Shown here piece after piece: positions 30,485-39,338 of a DNA stretch of 60,346 bases. Numbering within the stretch: the stretch's first letter is position 1; every line of letters begins with the position of its first letter. The DNA comes from an uncultured Alistipes sp. (GTDB lineage Bacteria > Bacteroidota > Bacteroidia > Bacteroidales > Rikenellaceae). The stretch lies in assembly GCA_944320985.1 (NCBI GenBank), contig CALUJN010000051.1, positions 1 to 60,346 of the forward strand. The letters are read 5' to 3'. Made by a program: the position numbers and the translations under genes. Below the pieces are notes generated by a model. It had not been told where the DNA came from and searched no databases. It saw only the letters and a program-made list of their open reading frames with translations.

Positions 30485-31096
30485 ATGGAGTGTGAAATTT
30501 ATGACATGCCCCTTTTCCATGGGGGCGACCGATCCGTCATGGAATCGGTGCTGCAGCGATCCCCGGGGCGTTATGCCGTTTACCGGAAAGGAGATTTCAT
30601 CGCCCTGCAGAACAGCGTCTGCCGATCGCTGTTCCTGTTGTGTGAGGGCAGCGTCTATGCCCAGATGACCAGCTCCGAAGGGCGCGAGCTGACCCTCGAC
30701 ACCCTCACGGCTCCCGACACGCTCGCCTCGGCATTCATCTTCGGGACCGAAAGCCGCTATCCCGTATCGATCGTCGCCAACAGCGACTGCCGGCTCTGGG
30801 TCGTGGGACGCGAAAGCATCCTGCAAATCATCGAGCAGGACAACGCCGTGCTGCGGAATTTCCTGACGATCCTCTCCGACCACAGCCTCTTTTTGAGCCG
30901 GCGGATCAACGAATTCGCCCTGCAAAGCCTCTCGTCACGCCTGATCGGCTATCTGAAAGACAACCACGTCATCCGCAACCTGCAGGAGACGGCCTTCATC
31001 CTCGGCGTAGCACGCCCGTCGCTCTCACGCATGATCGCCCAACTGGTCGAACAGGGCACGATCCGCAAGACCGACGAAGGATACGTGTTGAAATAA
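30485..31096 (+). CDS. Crp/Fnr-family transcriptional regulator
   Basis: The 203-residue protein has an N-terminal cyclic-nucleotide-binding-type beta-barrel (RKGDFIALQNSVCRSLFLLC, EGSVYAQMTSSEGRELTL) and a C-terminal winged helix (LQETAFILGVARPSLSRMIA). There is no N-terminal four-Cys Fe-S cluster like Fnr; the effector is not evident. The ATG at 30485 (MECEIYD) gives a normal N-terminus. An ATG 39 nt earlier would overlap the palindromic site, and MPLFHGG at 30506 is another option. It is divergent from the lipoprotein operon and likely regulates it. A terminator follows. Confidence 0.85.
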   Translation: MECEIYDMPLFHGGDRSVMESVLQRSPGRYAVYRKGDFIALQNSVCRSLFLLCEGSVYAQMTSSEGRELTLDTLTAPDTLASAFIFGTESRYPVSIVANSDCRLWVVGRESILQIIEQDNAVLRNFLTILSDHSLFLSRRINEFALQSLSSRLIGYLKDNHVIRNLQETAFILGVARPSLSRMIAQLVEQGTIRKTDEGYVLK

Positions 31097-31105
31097 CAAA
31101 AAGAA

Positions 31106-31136
31106 AAGCCCCGGCCCGCCGGACCGAGGCTTTTTT
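31106..31136. terminator. Bidirectional terminator
   Basis: AAGCC-c-CGG / CCG-a-GGCTT followed by TTTTTT on the plus strand lies 10 nt past the regulator stop. On the minus strand the same stem is followed by TTTTCTTTTT, so it can also end the DUF4301 transcript. Confidence 0.82.
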
Positions 31137-31155
31137 CATACGGAAAGGCCCATCT

Positions 31156-32589
31156 CTATTGATGCTGGGGACGCAGCAGATCCTGCACGACCTTCACCGG
31201 CGAGAAGGTTGTAATGGGCACATCCACGAAAACCGTGTTCCAACGCGCCATCGCGCCGTTCCACAGCCCCGGCAGCTCCTGAGCCCGCAGTTCGCGGCCG
31301 CCGCTCGACTTCGAGGAGATGAAGCCCGTCGAGGGATCGGTATACTGCCGCAGGTCGAACTTCCCGCCCTTCGAGGTCCTTACGCCGCAAACCAGATCCA
31401 CCGGATTGAAGTGCGTGGCCGACTTCATCAGCGGCTGGTCGTCGGGCCCGATCTGGCTCGACTCGGCAATCTGCAGCGACTCCGTACCGTCGGGGTTCCC
31501 GACCCAGAAGGGACCGCCGCCCGGCTCTCCCTCGTTGCGGACCATGCCGCAGACGCGGATCGGGCGGTCTAACACCGCACGCAGCAGCGCCGAATCGTAA
31601 TCCGCCGGCAGCTTCACGCACAGCCGCTTCTCGATGAACTCCGCAATCGGGGCCAGTTCGCAACCCTCGACCTCCAGCGCCCGCAGGTACTCGAACGCCC
31701 GCTCCTGCAGGTCGAGCAGCACGCCGGCCAGCACCTTCTTGTAGCGGACCGTATCGCCACGCCGGGCGTCGGTCGTCACGTTGTCGATGTTCTTGATGAA
31801 GATCACGTCGGCATCGATCTCGTTCAGGTTCTCGATCAGCGCACCGTGGCCCGCGGGACGGAACAGCAGCCGCCCGTCCTCCTGGCGGAAGGGGGTGTTG
31901 TCGGGATTCACGGCGATGGTGTCCGTCGCGGGCTTCTGCACCGAGAACGAGATGTCGTAGCGGATGCCGAAGCGGTGTTGATAGAGGGGGATCTTCCCGG
32001 CAAGCAGCTGTTTGAAGCCCTCCATGTGTTCGGGCGAGACAGTGAAGTGGATCCGCGCCACGCCCTGCGACGAAGCGTAGGAGGCACCCTCCACAAGATG
32101 CTCCTCAACGGCCTTGCGCGCCCCCTCGGGATAGGCATGGAACGTCACCAGGCCTTTGGGTTTGTGACCGTAGTTCAGACCGTCGTTCACGATGGCGTCG
32201 ACCTTCGCCCGGTCATCGGCCCCGGCCGGCAGCACCGCCTTCAACTCGGGCCAGAAGGCAAAACGTTCGAGATTCGACAACAACGTATCGATACCCGGGG
32301 TGCGCTTTTCCTCGTTGACAAACGAGAAGAGCTCCTTGAACATCCGCGTAGCAGCCCCAGAAGCCGGAACGAACTTCACGATTCCCAAACCCTCAGCCGC
32401 CTGCTCGTAACGTGCCACAGCGGCATCGGCATCGGCCTGGTCGAGCATCACGACACCATCCCCGGGCGAAGCGGCACGCACCACGTTCAGCCACGGAAAG
32501 CCGCGGCGGAAATTTTCCAGTTGGGTTTCGACCTGGGCCACACTCAGCCCATGATCGGCAATTTGCTGTAAATCCTGTTCGGTAAACAT
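31156..32589 (-). CDS. DUF4301 domain protein
   Basis: The 477-residue cytosolic protein fits the DUF4301 family of Bacteroidetes. Near residue 73 it has VPASGAATRMFKEL, resembling the GxGxxR nucleotide-binding loop of sugar nucleotidyltransferases, and further on FRPAGHGALIENLNEID with DVIFIKNIDNV, which looks like the UDP-sugar pyrophosphorylase core. I infer a nucleotidyltransferase-like fold; no substrate can be assigned. It is transcribed alone, divergently from murB, with the two -7 elements forming a shared inverted repeat. Confidence 0.8.
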   Translation of the reverse strand: MFTEQDLQQIADHGLSVAQVETQLENFRRGFPWLNVVRAASPGDGVVMLDQADADAAVARYEQAAEGLGIVKFVPASGAATRMFKELFSFVNEEKRTPGIDTLLSNLERFAFWPELKAVLPAGADDRAKVDAIVNDGLNYGHKPKGLVTFHAYPEGARKAVEEHLVEGASYASSQGVARIHFTVSPEHMEGFKQLLAGKIPLYQHRFGIRYDISFSVQKPATDTIAVNPDNTPFRQEDGRLLFRPAGHGALIENLNEIDADVIFIKNIDNVTTDARRGDTVRYKKVLAGVLLDLQERAFEYLRALEVEGCELAPIAEFIEKRLCVKLPADYDSALLRAVLDRPIRVCGMVRNEGEPGGGPFWVGNPDGTESLQIAESSQIGPDDQPLMKSATHFNPVDLVCGVRTSKGGKFDLRQYTDPSTGFISSKSSGGRELRAQELPGLWNGAMARWNTVFVDVPITTFSPVKVVQDLLRPQHQ

Positions 32590-32611
32590 ATCGGTTATAG
32601 GTTTTGAGCAA

Positions 32612-32619
32612 TAAAGTTA
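32612..32619 (-). promoter_or_regulatory. Possible promoter of the DUF4301 gene (-7 element)
   Basis: TAACTTTA on the minus strand is one mismatch from TAnnTTTG, about 23 nt before the ATG at 32589. It forms one arm of a 9-bp inverted repeat whose other arm is the murB -7 element. Confidence 0.35.
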
Positions 32620-32632
32620 CGCAAATTATTCG

Positions 32633-32640
32633 TAACTTTG
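32633..32640 (+). promoter_or_regulatory. murB promoter (-7 element)
   Basis: TAACTTTG matches TAnnTTTG and ends only 6 nt before the murB ATG at 32647. The predicted transcript therefore has almost no 5' leader. The -33 TTTG seen at 32603-32606 is 26 bp away, longer than usual. Confidence 0.5.
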
Positions 32641-32646
32641 CACATC

Positions 32647-33654
32647 ATGATCCGAGAATTTCACCATATCAGCCTGCGCGACCGCAACAGCTTCGGTGTC
32701 GACCAGCAGGCCGCGCGCCTCGTCGAATTCGAAACCCCGGACGATCTGCGCGAACTGTTCGCCCACGGAGTGCCCTCCCGCTGGATGGTCCTCTCCGGAG
32801 GGAACAACATCCTCTTCACGCAGGATTACGACGGAGTGCTCGTGACTCCCGTCGCCCGGGGGATCTCGATGCTCCGCCAGGAGCGCGATTCGGTCTTCAT
32901 CCGCGTCGAGGCGGGTGTCGAGTGGGACGAACTGGTCGAATGGGCCGTAGAACACGACCTGTGGGGACTCGAGAACCTTTCGCTCATTCCCGGGAAGGCC
33001 GGAGCGGCTCCCGTACAGAACATCGGAGCCTATGGAGCCGAAGCAGCCGACACGATCCGGCGGGTGGAGATGTTCTGCGTCGAAACCGCAACAATGCTCA
33101 CGCTTGACGCCCCGCACTGCGGCTTCGGATACCGCGAAAGCGTCTTCAAGCATACGCTCAAGGGGAGAGTCATCATCACCGCGCTCGAAATGGAACTCTC
33201 CCGCACACCCCGGCCCCGACTCGGATACGGAGACGTCGAACGCGAGGTCGAAGCTCGCGGCGGCGCCACGCTGCGCAACATCCGTGAGGCGGTCTGCGCG
33301 ATCCGCCGCTCGAAACTCCCCGATCCGACCGTACTCGGAAACGCCGGGAGCTTTTTCAAAAACCCCGTCGTGGAGGCCCCGGTGGCCGAGAAGCTCCTCG
33401 CCCGCTACCCCGACATGCCGCACTACCCGGCCCCGGACGGGCGCGTGAAGCTGGCGGCCGGATGGCTGATCGACCGGGCCGGACTGAAGGGTCGGCGCGA
33501 AGGGAATGTCGGCGTGCACGAACGACAGGCCCTGGTGCTGGTCAACTACGGCGGCGCCACGGGCGGCGAGGTGATCGCCTTCGCCCGCAAGGTCCAGCAC
33601 GAAGTCCTCGAGAAGTTCGGCATCACCATCGACACCGAAGTGAATCTATTGTAA
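32647..33654 (+). CDS. murB: UDP-N-acetylmuramate dehydrogenase
   Basis: The 335-residue FAD enzyme reduces UDP-GlcNAc-enolpyruvate to UDP-MurNAc for peptidoglycan synthesis. It shows the FAD-binding segment LSGGNNILFTQDYDG, ENLSLIPGKAGAAPVQNIGA, split here as LSLIPGKAGAAPVQNIGAYG, and the catalytic Ser in GNAGSFFKNPV. Length and the ending are those of type I MurB. ATG 32647 is preferred to a TTG nine bases earlier because that codon overlaps the promoter element. tilS follows after 6 nt. Confidence 0.96.
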   Translation: MIREFHHISLRDRNSFGVDQQAARLVEFETPDDLRELFAHGVPSRWMVLSGGNNILFTQDYDGVLVTPVARGISMLRQERDSVFIRVEAGVEWDELVEWAVEHDLWGLENLSLIPGKAGAAPVQNIGAYGAEAADTIRRVEMFCVETATMLTLDAPHCGFGYRESVFKHTLKGRVIITALEMELSRTPRPRLGYGDVEREVEARGGATLRNIREAVCAIRRSKLPDPTVLGNAGSFFKNPVVEAPVAEKLLARYPDMPHYPAPDGRVKLAAGWLIDRAGLKGRREGNVGVHERQALVLVNYGGATGGEVIAFARKVQHEVLEKFGITIDTEVNLL

Positions 33655-33660
33655 GAAGCC

Positions 33661-35004
33661 ATGACACTGATCGAAGCCTTTCAACGCTACATCGACGAGA
33701 ATGACCTCTTCACACACGATGACCGCATCCTGCTGACCGTCTCGGGGGGTGTGGATTCGATGGTCATGCTCTCGCTCTTCGTTCGCTGCGGATATGCGGT
33801 GGGCGTCGCCCACTGCAACTTCCAGCTGCGCGGCGCGGAGAGCGACGAGGACGAGGTGCTCGTCCGCGAACAGGCCGACCGATACGGCGTGCCGTGTTAC
33901 AACCGCCGCTTCGAAACCGCCGCCGAAATGGAGCGTACCGGCGAGTCGATGGAGATGGCCGCCCGAAGGCTGCGTTACGCCTGGTTTGACGAACTGAGCC
34001 ACCAGGAGGGTTACACCGTCGTAGCCATCGCCCACCATGCCGACGACTCGATCGAGACCTTCTTCATCAACCTGCTGCGCGGAACCGGACTGCGCGGGCT
34101 CACGGGGATCTCCACCCAGGTCGGAAAGATCGTCCGTCCGCTGCTCTTCGCCTCACAGCGTGAAATCCTCGAATACGCCGCAGCCAACCACATCCCCTAC
34201 CGGGAGGATTCATCGAACCGTTCGACCAAATACCTGCGCAACAAGATCCGGCTGGGACTGATCCCCCGCATCCGCGAAATCAACCCCAAATTTACGAGTC
34301 TGATGTGCCGCAACCTGGCTCGGCTCACCGATGCGCAACTCTTCATCAACCACGGCATCGAACGCATCCGGGCCCTGGCCGTCACGTCGGAAAACGGAAT
34401 CGACACGATCCATCTCGACCGCATCGACCCGGCCTTCCCGCAGGAGTTCGTCATCTACGAACTGCTCAATTCGGCCTACGGATTCAAGGGCGACGTGATC
34501 GACACCCTGTGCCGGGCGCTGAAACAGGAGGCTGTCGGACGACGCTTCTATGCGCGTGACCACGTGGCCTCGATCGACCGCGGCACGATCCTCGTGGCGC
34601 CGATCGCCCCCGACGACGCATGTCTCGTGACGGTCGCAAAGGGAGCACCGCGCAGCTACTGCGGAAATGCCGTTCTTTATTACGAATATTGCGACATCGA
34701 CACGATCAAGAACTTCGGCGTCCCGGAGCACATCGCACAAGTGGACGCCGACCGGTTGCAATTCCCGCTGACGCTCCGCCGCTGGCAGGAAGGTGACTGG
34801 TTCATCCCCTTCGGCATGACGGGTCGCAAGAAGGTCAGCGACTTCCTGATCGATGCCAAGGTCCCGCTGCCCGAAAAGCAACGGCAGTTCGTGCTGCTGT
34901 CGGGCGACGAGATCGTCTGGCTCGTCGGGCGGCGCATCGACGACCGCTACCGCCTGACCTCCGAGACGGAAAACGTATTGCGCATCACCAAAGAGATCGT
35001 CTGA
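33661..35004 (+). CDS. tilS: tRNA(Ile)-lysidine synthetase
   Basis: The 447-residue protein has the PP-loop SGGVDSMVML near residue 24, GVAHCNFQLRG, and AIAHHADDSIETFFINLLRG, then C-terminal domains ending in a TilS_C-like region (RRWQEGDWFIPFGMTGRKKV). It adds lysine to C34 of the tRNA-Ile CAU anticodon so that it reads AUA. It sits 6 nt after murB and directly before holA (1 nt), an apparent housekeeping operon. Confidence 0.95.
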   Translation: MTLIEAFQRYIDENDLFTHDDRILLTVSGGVDSMVMLSLFVRCGYAVGVAHCNFQLRGAESDEDEVLVREQADRYGVPCYNRRFETAAEMERTGESMEMAARRLRYAWFDELSHQEGYTVVAIAHHADDSIETFFINLLRGTGLRGLTGISTQVGKIVRPLLFASQREILEYAAANHIPYREDSSNRSTKYLRNKIRLGLIPRIREINPKFTSLMCRNLARLTDAQLFINHGIERIRALAVTSENGIDTIHLDRIDPAFPQEFVIYELLNSAYGFKGDVIDTLCRALKQEAVGRRFYARDHVASIDRGTILVAPIAPDDACLVTVAKGAPRSYCGNAVLYYEYCDIDTIKNFGVPEHIAQVDADRLQFPLTLRRWQEGDWFIPFGMTGRKKVSDFLIDAKVPLPEKQRQFVLLSGDEIVWLVGRRIDDRYRLTSETENVLRITKEIV

Positions 35005-35005
35005 A

Positions 35006-36076
35006 ATGGCCAAGGGAACGATGAAATTCAAGGACTCCGTGGCCGACTTCGAACGAATCCTGGCAGAGATCGAAGCCCGGCGTTTTGCGGGGATCTACCT
35101 CCTGATGGGTGAAGAGAGCTACTTCATCGACGGCGTGGCCGAGCGGCTTGCGACAACGATTCTCGACGAGGCCGCACGGGCCTTTAACCAGATCACGGTC
35201 TACGGACGCGATTCCGATGCCGGGCAGATCGTGAACCTCTGCCGCCAGATGCCCATGATGGGCCAGTACCAGGTCGTGATCGTCAAGGAGGCCCAGCAGC
35301 TCAAGGGGCTCGACAAACTCGCGCTCTATACCCAGAAGCCCTCCCCGACGACGATCCTCGTCATCTGTCACAAGGAGAAAAATGTCGACAAGCGTTCGGC
35401 CTTCTACAAGGGATGTGCGGCCAACGGCGTGGTGTTGGAATCGGTACGGCCGCGCGACTATGAAATCGCGGCATGGCTCCAGCAGTTCATCCGCCGCCGC
35501 GGACTGGAGATCGACGCCAAGGCCCTCTCGATGCTCACGGACCACCTCGGGACCGATATCTCGAAGATCGCCAACGAGCTGCAGAAACTCACCGTCTCGC
35601 TCCCCGAGGGGACCCGCCGCATCACCGACCGCGACATCGAGGCCAACATCGGCATTTCGAAGGATTTCAACAATTTCGAACTCTGCAAGGCCGTTGTCAC
35701 GCGCGACATGAACCGCGCACTGATGATCGCCGACCATTTCGCCCGCAACCCGAAGGACAACCCGCTGCTCCTGACCATCATGGCGCTGTTCAGCCAGTTC
35801 CGCGACCTGTTCGTGGTGAACTACCTGCGCTGGCTCGCCCGACGCCGGAACCAGCCCTTCCCTTCGGACCAGGAGCTGATGCGTATCCTGCGCAAAAGCA
35901 ACACCTTTATTCTCGGGGAGATCAAGCAGAACGCCGCCGCGTGGGACAACCGCAAGGTCTTTCAGGTACTGGGGCTGTTGCGCGAATACGACGCCAAGAG
36001 CAAGGGCCTGGGCGCGGGAGGCGCCTCGGACGGCGAACTGTTGCGTGAACTGCTGTTGAAAATCTTCCTGTTGTGA
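35006..36076 (+). CDS. holA: DNA polymerase III subunit delta
   Basis: The 356-residue clamp-loader subunit begins with the typical YLLMGEESYFIDGVAERL region, continues with MPMMGQYQVVIVKEAQQLKGL, and ends in the helical collar domain (YDAKSKGLG). It opens the sliding clamp as part of the clamp-loader complex. It overlaps the next gene by 4 nt (GTGA) and starts 1 nt after tilS. Confidence 0.93.
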   Translation: MAKGTMKFKDSVADFERILAEIEARRFAGIYLLMGEESYFIDGVAERLATTILDEAARAFNQITVYGRDSDAGQIVNLCRQMPMMGQYQVVIVKEAQQLKGLDKLALYTQKPSPTTILVICHKEKNVDKRSAFYKGCAANGVVLESVRPRDYEIAAWLQQFIRRRGLEIDAKALSMLTDHLGTDISKIANELQKLTVSLPEGTRRITDRDIEANIGISKDFNNFELCKAVVTRDMNRALMIADHFARNPKDNPLLLTIMALFSQFRDLFVVNYLRWLARRRNQPFPSDQELMRILRKSNTFILGEIKQNAAAWDNRKVFQVLGLLREYDAKSKGLGAGGASDGELLRELLLKIFLL

Positions 36077-36774
36077 CGGATCTATACCTTTATCAGACGG
36101 TGCATCTGGCCCGCGGGCGTGCTCTCCACGTTGCGGAACATGCCGCCGTGCTCGACGCCGCTTCGCGCGAATGGTTCGGGTGTCCCTACACTCCGTCCGT
36201 CGAAGCCCTGAAGGCCCGGCTCGAAGCACGGGCCGTTGCGGAGCGTTATCCGACAGGCGTCTCGGGATTCATGCGGCTGGAGTTGCGGCCGCAGGGCGAG
36301 GAGCGGATCCTCCCGGCCGGCATCTCCCTCTACGACGGATACGGCTACCGAAGCCTGCAACCCGCCGGGGTCGTGCTGCACTACGACGTACCGCTGAGCG
36401 AGGCCCCTACGTTGGCACAGGAGGCCACGGCGCTGCTGGCACACCGGGCCGCCGAACGGGCCGGCGCGGAGGTGGCCATACGCAGCGATGCCGAGGGGAT
36501 TTTCCGCGATGTCGAGGGTGCGCCGCTCTTCGCCATCACGGGACGCACGGTCTGGGCGGCACCGGGACCGAAACGGGTCGAACGCGAGATTACTCTGCGG
36601 GCCGTCGGCAAGGTCGGACTGGAGTTCCGCGAGGAGCCCTTCGGCATGGCGGACCTGCGGCGCATCGAGGAGCTCTTCTTCACGGACCACCGCGGCATCA
36701 CCTCGCTCTCGCATTGCAACGGGCAGCCGTTGATGACCTTCCTCGCCGAGCGGATCGCCGAGGCGCTGGAATAA
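36073..36774 (+). CDS. Class IV aminotransferase-like protein, catalytic lysine not found
   Basis: The 233-residue protein starts at a GTG that overlaps the holA stop. Its order resembles fold-type IV PLP enzymes (branched-chain aminotransferase, aminodeoxychorismate lyase): EVAIRSDAEGIFRDVEGAPL and FAITGRTVWAAPGP match the usual cofactor-phosphate region. Only three lysines exist (47, 167, 180). None lies at about residues 110-120 (PLSEAPTLAQEATALLA), where the Schiff-base Lys is expected. It may be inactive or a relative with another role. The family call is tentative. Confidence 0.6.
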   Translation: MTDLYLYQTVHLARGRALHVAEHAAVLDAASREWFGCPYTPSVEALKARLEARAVAERYPTGVSGFMRLELRPQGEERILPAGISLYDGYGYRSLQPAGVVLHYDVPLSEAPTLAQEATALLAHRAAERAGAEVAIRSDAEGIFRDVEGAPLFAITGRTVWAAPGPKRVEREITLRAVGKVGLEFREEPFGMADLRRIEELFFTDHRGITSLSHCNGQPLMTFLAERIAEALE

Positions 36775-36995
36775 TCAAAAAATTATCGACGGAGGCAGGA
36801 GCATCGGGGCGAAAACAGGTCGCAAGACTCGAATACAGGTCTGCACTCCGACGGTCGTATGCGGGTAAAGGGATCGGAAGCCCTTCGCTGCCAGTTCCAC
36901 CCGTAAAGCCCCCGTCTTAAGGGGAGGTATAAAATTTGGAAACCGGCCGGCCGCATGCGGGCTTATCTTTCGGGAGACTCCAAACCCCGAAAACC
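36775..36995 (+). other. Non-coding gap of about 220 bp
   Basis: No credible reading frame is seen. It contains a short hairpin-like stretch (CCCC-gtcttaa-GGGG near 36908-36926) and a weak -7-like element TATCTTTC (36964-36971) 24 nt before the next ATG. Composition is GC-rich. It may hold the promoter of the DUF6549-like gene. Confidence 0.4.
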
Positions 36996-37682
36996 ATGAA
37001 AAAATACCTCATTCTTTACGCCGTGCTCGTTACGACTGCCCTGGTCTTTTCGCTTCGCCACTACCGGGGAGAAAACCGCCGGCTTGCCCAAAATCAAGAA
37101 ACGCTGGCCTCCGAGATCGTCCACTACCGCACCCGGGCCGGCGAAGAGGCCGCTACGGTTCAGGTGCTGCGGTTGCGCTGCGCGGAGTTCGAACGTCTCC
37201 GGGCCGCCGATGCCGAGGAGATCCGCCGCCTCGGTATCCGCATCCGCCGTCTGGAATCCACGGCACGAATCGCCTCCGCCTCACAAAGCGAGTTCCGTGC
37301 TCCGCTCCGCGACACGCTCATCCTCCGAAACCCGGCCGCCGTCCCGACAGACATCCCCCTCTCCGACAGAATCGGCCCGCCACACAATCTGCCGGACCCT
37401 CACGATACGGCGGCCCTGCACCGTACCCTCTTTCCTCCCCTCTACGATACCCTGCGCCACTTCCGCTGGCAGGATCCCTGGGTCCGCGTCGAGGGGATCA
37501 TCCGCCGCGATTCGGTCCAGTGCCGCATCTGCAGCGTCGACACCCTGCGGCAGGTCGTGCACCGCATTCCGCATCGCTTCCTCTTTATCCGCTGGGGGAC
37601 CAAGGCCCTGCGGCAGGAGATCGTCTCGACGAACCCGCACACACGGATCGTCCATGCCGAATACATCCGTCTGGAACGCTGA
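36996..37682 (+). CDS. DUF6549-like membrane-anchored coiled-coil protein (phage-type)
   Basis: The 228-residue protein has one N-terminal membrane segment (YLILYAVLVTTALVFSL), a coiled-coil region to about residue 95 (ENRRLAQNQETLASEIVHYR, EEIRRLGIRIRRLES) and a C-terminal part with DPWVRVEGIIRRDSVQCRI and VHAEYIRLER. This layout matches small Bacteroidetes phage and mobile-element proteins annotated DUF6549, possibly spanin-like. No other phage gene is near. The ATG at 36996 places the hydrophobic segment at the N-terminus; an earlier frame opening adds an unlikely tail. Function is unknown. Confidence 0.65.
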   Translation: MKKYLILYAVLVTTALVFSLRHYRGENRRLAQNQETLASEIVHYRTRAGEEAATVQVLRLRCAEFERLRAADAEEIRRLGIRIRRLESTARIASASQSEFRAPLRDTLILRNPAAVPTDIPLSDRIGPPHNLPDPHDTAALHRTLFPPLYDTLRHFRWQDPWVRVEGIIRRDSVQCRICSVDTLRQVVHRIPHRFLFIRWGTKALRQEIVSTNPHTRIVHAEYIRLER

Positions 37683-37807
37683 CCCCTCCCACCCCGGTTC
37701 CTCCTCCGCACCGCTCCTCTCCCCGCATTTTGCCATCCCGGTCCGACTTCCTCCACGCCCTGACACGAATAAAACTCCGAAAACGTTCAGGGTTTGCGTT
37801 TTTTTTC

Positions 37808-37815
37808 TACCTTTG
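37808..37815 (+). promoter_or_regulatory. coaD promoter (-7 element)
   Basis: TACCTTTG matches TAnnTTTG and ends 6 nt before the coaD ATG, the same geometry as murB. The nearest TTTG (37793-37796) is only 11 bp upstream, so the -33 is uncertain. Confidence 0.5.
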
Positions 37816-37821
37816 CCGAAT

Positions 37822-38292
37822 ATGGAACGCATCGCAATCTTCCCGGGGTCGTTCGACCCCTTCACCCGCGGGCATGCCGCCCTGGTCGACGAGGCCCTGA
37901 ACCTCTTCGACCGCGTGGTGATCGGCATTGGCAACAATACCACCAAATGCGGACTGCTCAGCGTCGAAAACCGCAAGCGCCTCATCGACGACGTCTTCCG
38001 CCACGAACCCCGTGTCGAGGCCCGAATCTACACTGGTCTGACCGGAGAGTTCGCCGAAGAGGTCGGAGCCTGCGCCATCATCCGCGGGGTGCGAAACACC
38101 ACCGACTTCGAGTACGAACGTACGATGGAGGCCACCAACCACCGTATCTACCCCGCGCTGACTACCGTGATGCTCTTTACCCCGGCCCCCGTCGCCGACA
38201 TCTCCTCGTCGACGGTCCGCGAAGTCCTCTCGTTCGGGCGCAACGTCGAGGAGTTCCTTCCCCTTGGAATCGATATCAACCAATACCTCTAA
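37822..38292 (+). CDS. coaD: Phosphopantetheine adenylyltransferase
   Basis: The 156-residue enzyme catalyses the penultimate step of coenzyme A synthesis. It has the nucleotidyltransferase motif [13 protein letters not shown] at the N-terminus, [14 protein letters not shown] in the middle and [14 protein letters not shown] near the end. Length is normal. The ATG at 37822 sits 6 nt after a promoter-like element. lpxD follows after 5 nt. Confidence 0.96.
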   Translation: MERIAIFPGSFDPFTRGHAALVDEALNLFDRVVIGIGNNTTKCGLLSVENRKRLIDDVFRHEPRVEARIYTGLTGEFAEEVGACAIIRGVRNTTDFEYERTMEATNHRIYPALTTVMLFTPAPVADISSSTVREVLSFGRNVEEFLPLGIDINQYL

Positions 38293-38297
38293 CGACT

Positions 38298-39332
38298 ATG
38301 ATGGAATTTACGGCCGAAATGATCGCCGGATTTTTGGGCGGCGAGGTCCTCGGCGACAAGAACGCCGCAGTGCACACCGTCTCTTCGATCGAGGCGGGGA
38401 AACCCGGCTCGCTGGCCTACCTGACCAATCCCAAATACGAACCCTGGCTCTACACCACACAGGCATCGATCGTCCTGGTCGACCGCACGTTCACCCCTTC
38501 GCAGCCCGTCACGGCAACGCTCGTCAAGGTGGATGACGCCGCCGCCTGCGTCGTGAAGCTCCTGGCCATGTACAACGCCGCAAAACCCCGCCGCAAAGGG
38601 ATCAGCACCCGGGCCTCGATCGACGAAAAGGCCTCGCTCGGCGAGGAGTGCTACGTCGGAGACTTCGCCGTCATCGAAGCCGGCGCCAAGATCGGAAAGG
38701 GTTGTCAGATCTATCCCCAGGTCTACGTCGGAACCGGCGTCACGATCGGCGACAACACAACGCTCTATCCCGGCGTGAAGATCTATGAAGGATGCTCGGT
38801 GGGTGCCGACTGCATCCTCCATGCCGGTGCGGTGATCGGTGCCGACGGCTTCGGATTCATGCCCAATGCCGAGGGCGGATTCGACAAGATTCCCCAACTG
38901 GGCAACGTCATCATCGAAGACCATGTCGAGATCGGTCCCAACACCTGCATCGCCCGCGCCAAGACCGACTCGACGATCATCCGCCGCGGTGTGAAACTCG
39001 ACAACCTGATCCAGATCGGGCACAACGTCGAGATCGGGGAAAACACCGTCTCGTCGGCCCAGACCGGCATTGCCGGAACCTCGAAAGTCGGACACAACTG
39101 TTTCCTCGCCGGACAGGTCGGCATCGCCGACCACGTGACGATCGGAAACGGCGTAAAGATCGGTTCGAAGAGCGGCATCGACAAGAATGTCCCCGACGGC
39201 GAAATCCGCCTCGGCTACCCGGCCCTCCCGGGCATGCAGTACCACCGTTCGTCGGCCGTCTTCAAGAACCTCCCGGAACTCGTACGCCGCGTCCAGGAAC
39301 TCGAAAAACAACTCAACGAACTCAAAAAATAA
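38298..39332 (+). CDS. lpxD: UDP-3-O-acylglucosamine N-acyltransferase
   Basis: The 344-residue protein has an N-terminal uridine-binding domain ([18 protein letters not shown]) and a left-handed beta-helix of hexapeptide repeats ([20 protein letters not shown]), with the catalytic-His region [14 protein letters not shown], then a C-terminal helix ([14 protein letters not shown]). It makes lipid A precursor. Two in-frame ATGs stand in tandem at the start; the first is used here. coaD lies 5 nt upstream. Confidence 0.95.
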   Translation: MMEFTAEMIAGFLGGEVLGDKNAAVHTVSSIEAGKPGSLAYLTNPKYEPWLYTTQASIVLVDRTFTPSQPVTATLVKVDDAAACVVKLLAMYNAAKPRRKGISTRASIDEKASLGEECYVGDFAVIEAGAKIGKGCQIYPQVYVGTGVTIGDNTTLYPGVKIYEGCSVGADCILHAGAVIGADGFGFMPNAEGGFDKIPQLGNVIIEDHVEIGPNTCIARAKTDSTIIRRGVKLDNLIQIGHNVEIGENTVSSAQTGIAGTSKVGHNCFLAGQVGIADHVTIGNGVKIGSKSGIDKNVPDGEIRLGYPALPGMQYHRSSAVFKNLPELVRRVQELEKQLNELKK

Positions 39333-39338
39333 GAGACC

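Noticed and set aside
36775-36995. Search for a riboswitch or small RNA in the gap before the DUF6549-like gene
   Set aside because: Short repeats and a small hairpin are present, but no known aptamer core could be fitted.
37779-37806. GAAAACG / CGTTTTTTTT as a terminator before coaD
   Set aside because: The stem is short and AT-rich, and the T-run is part of the coaD promoter region.
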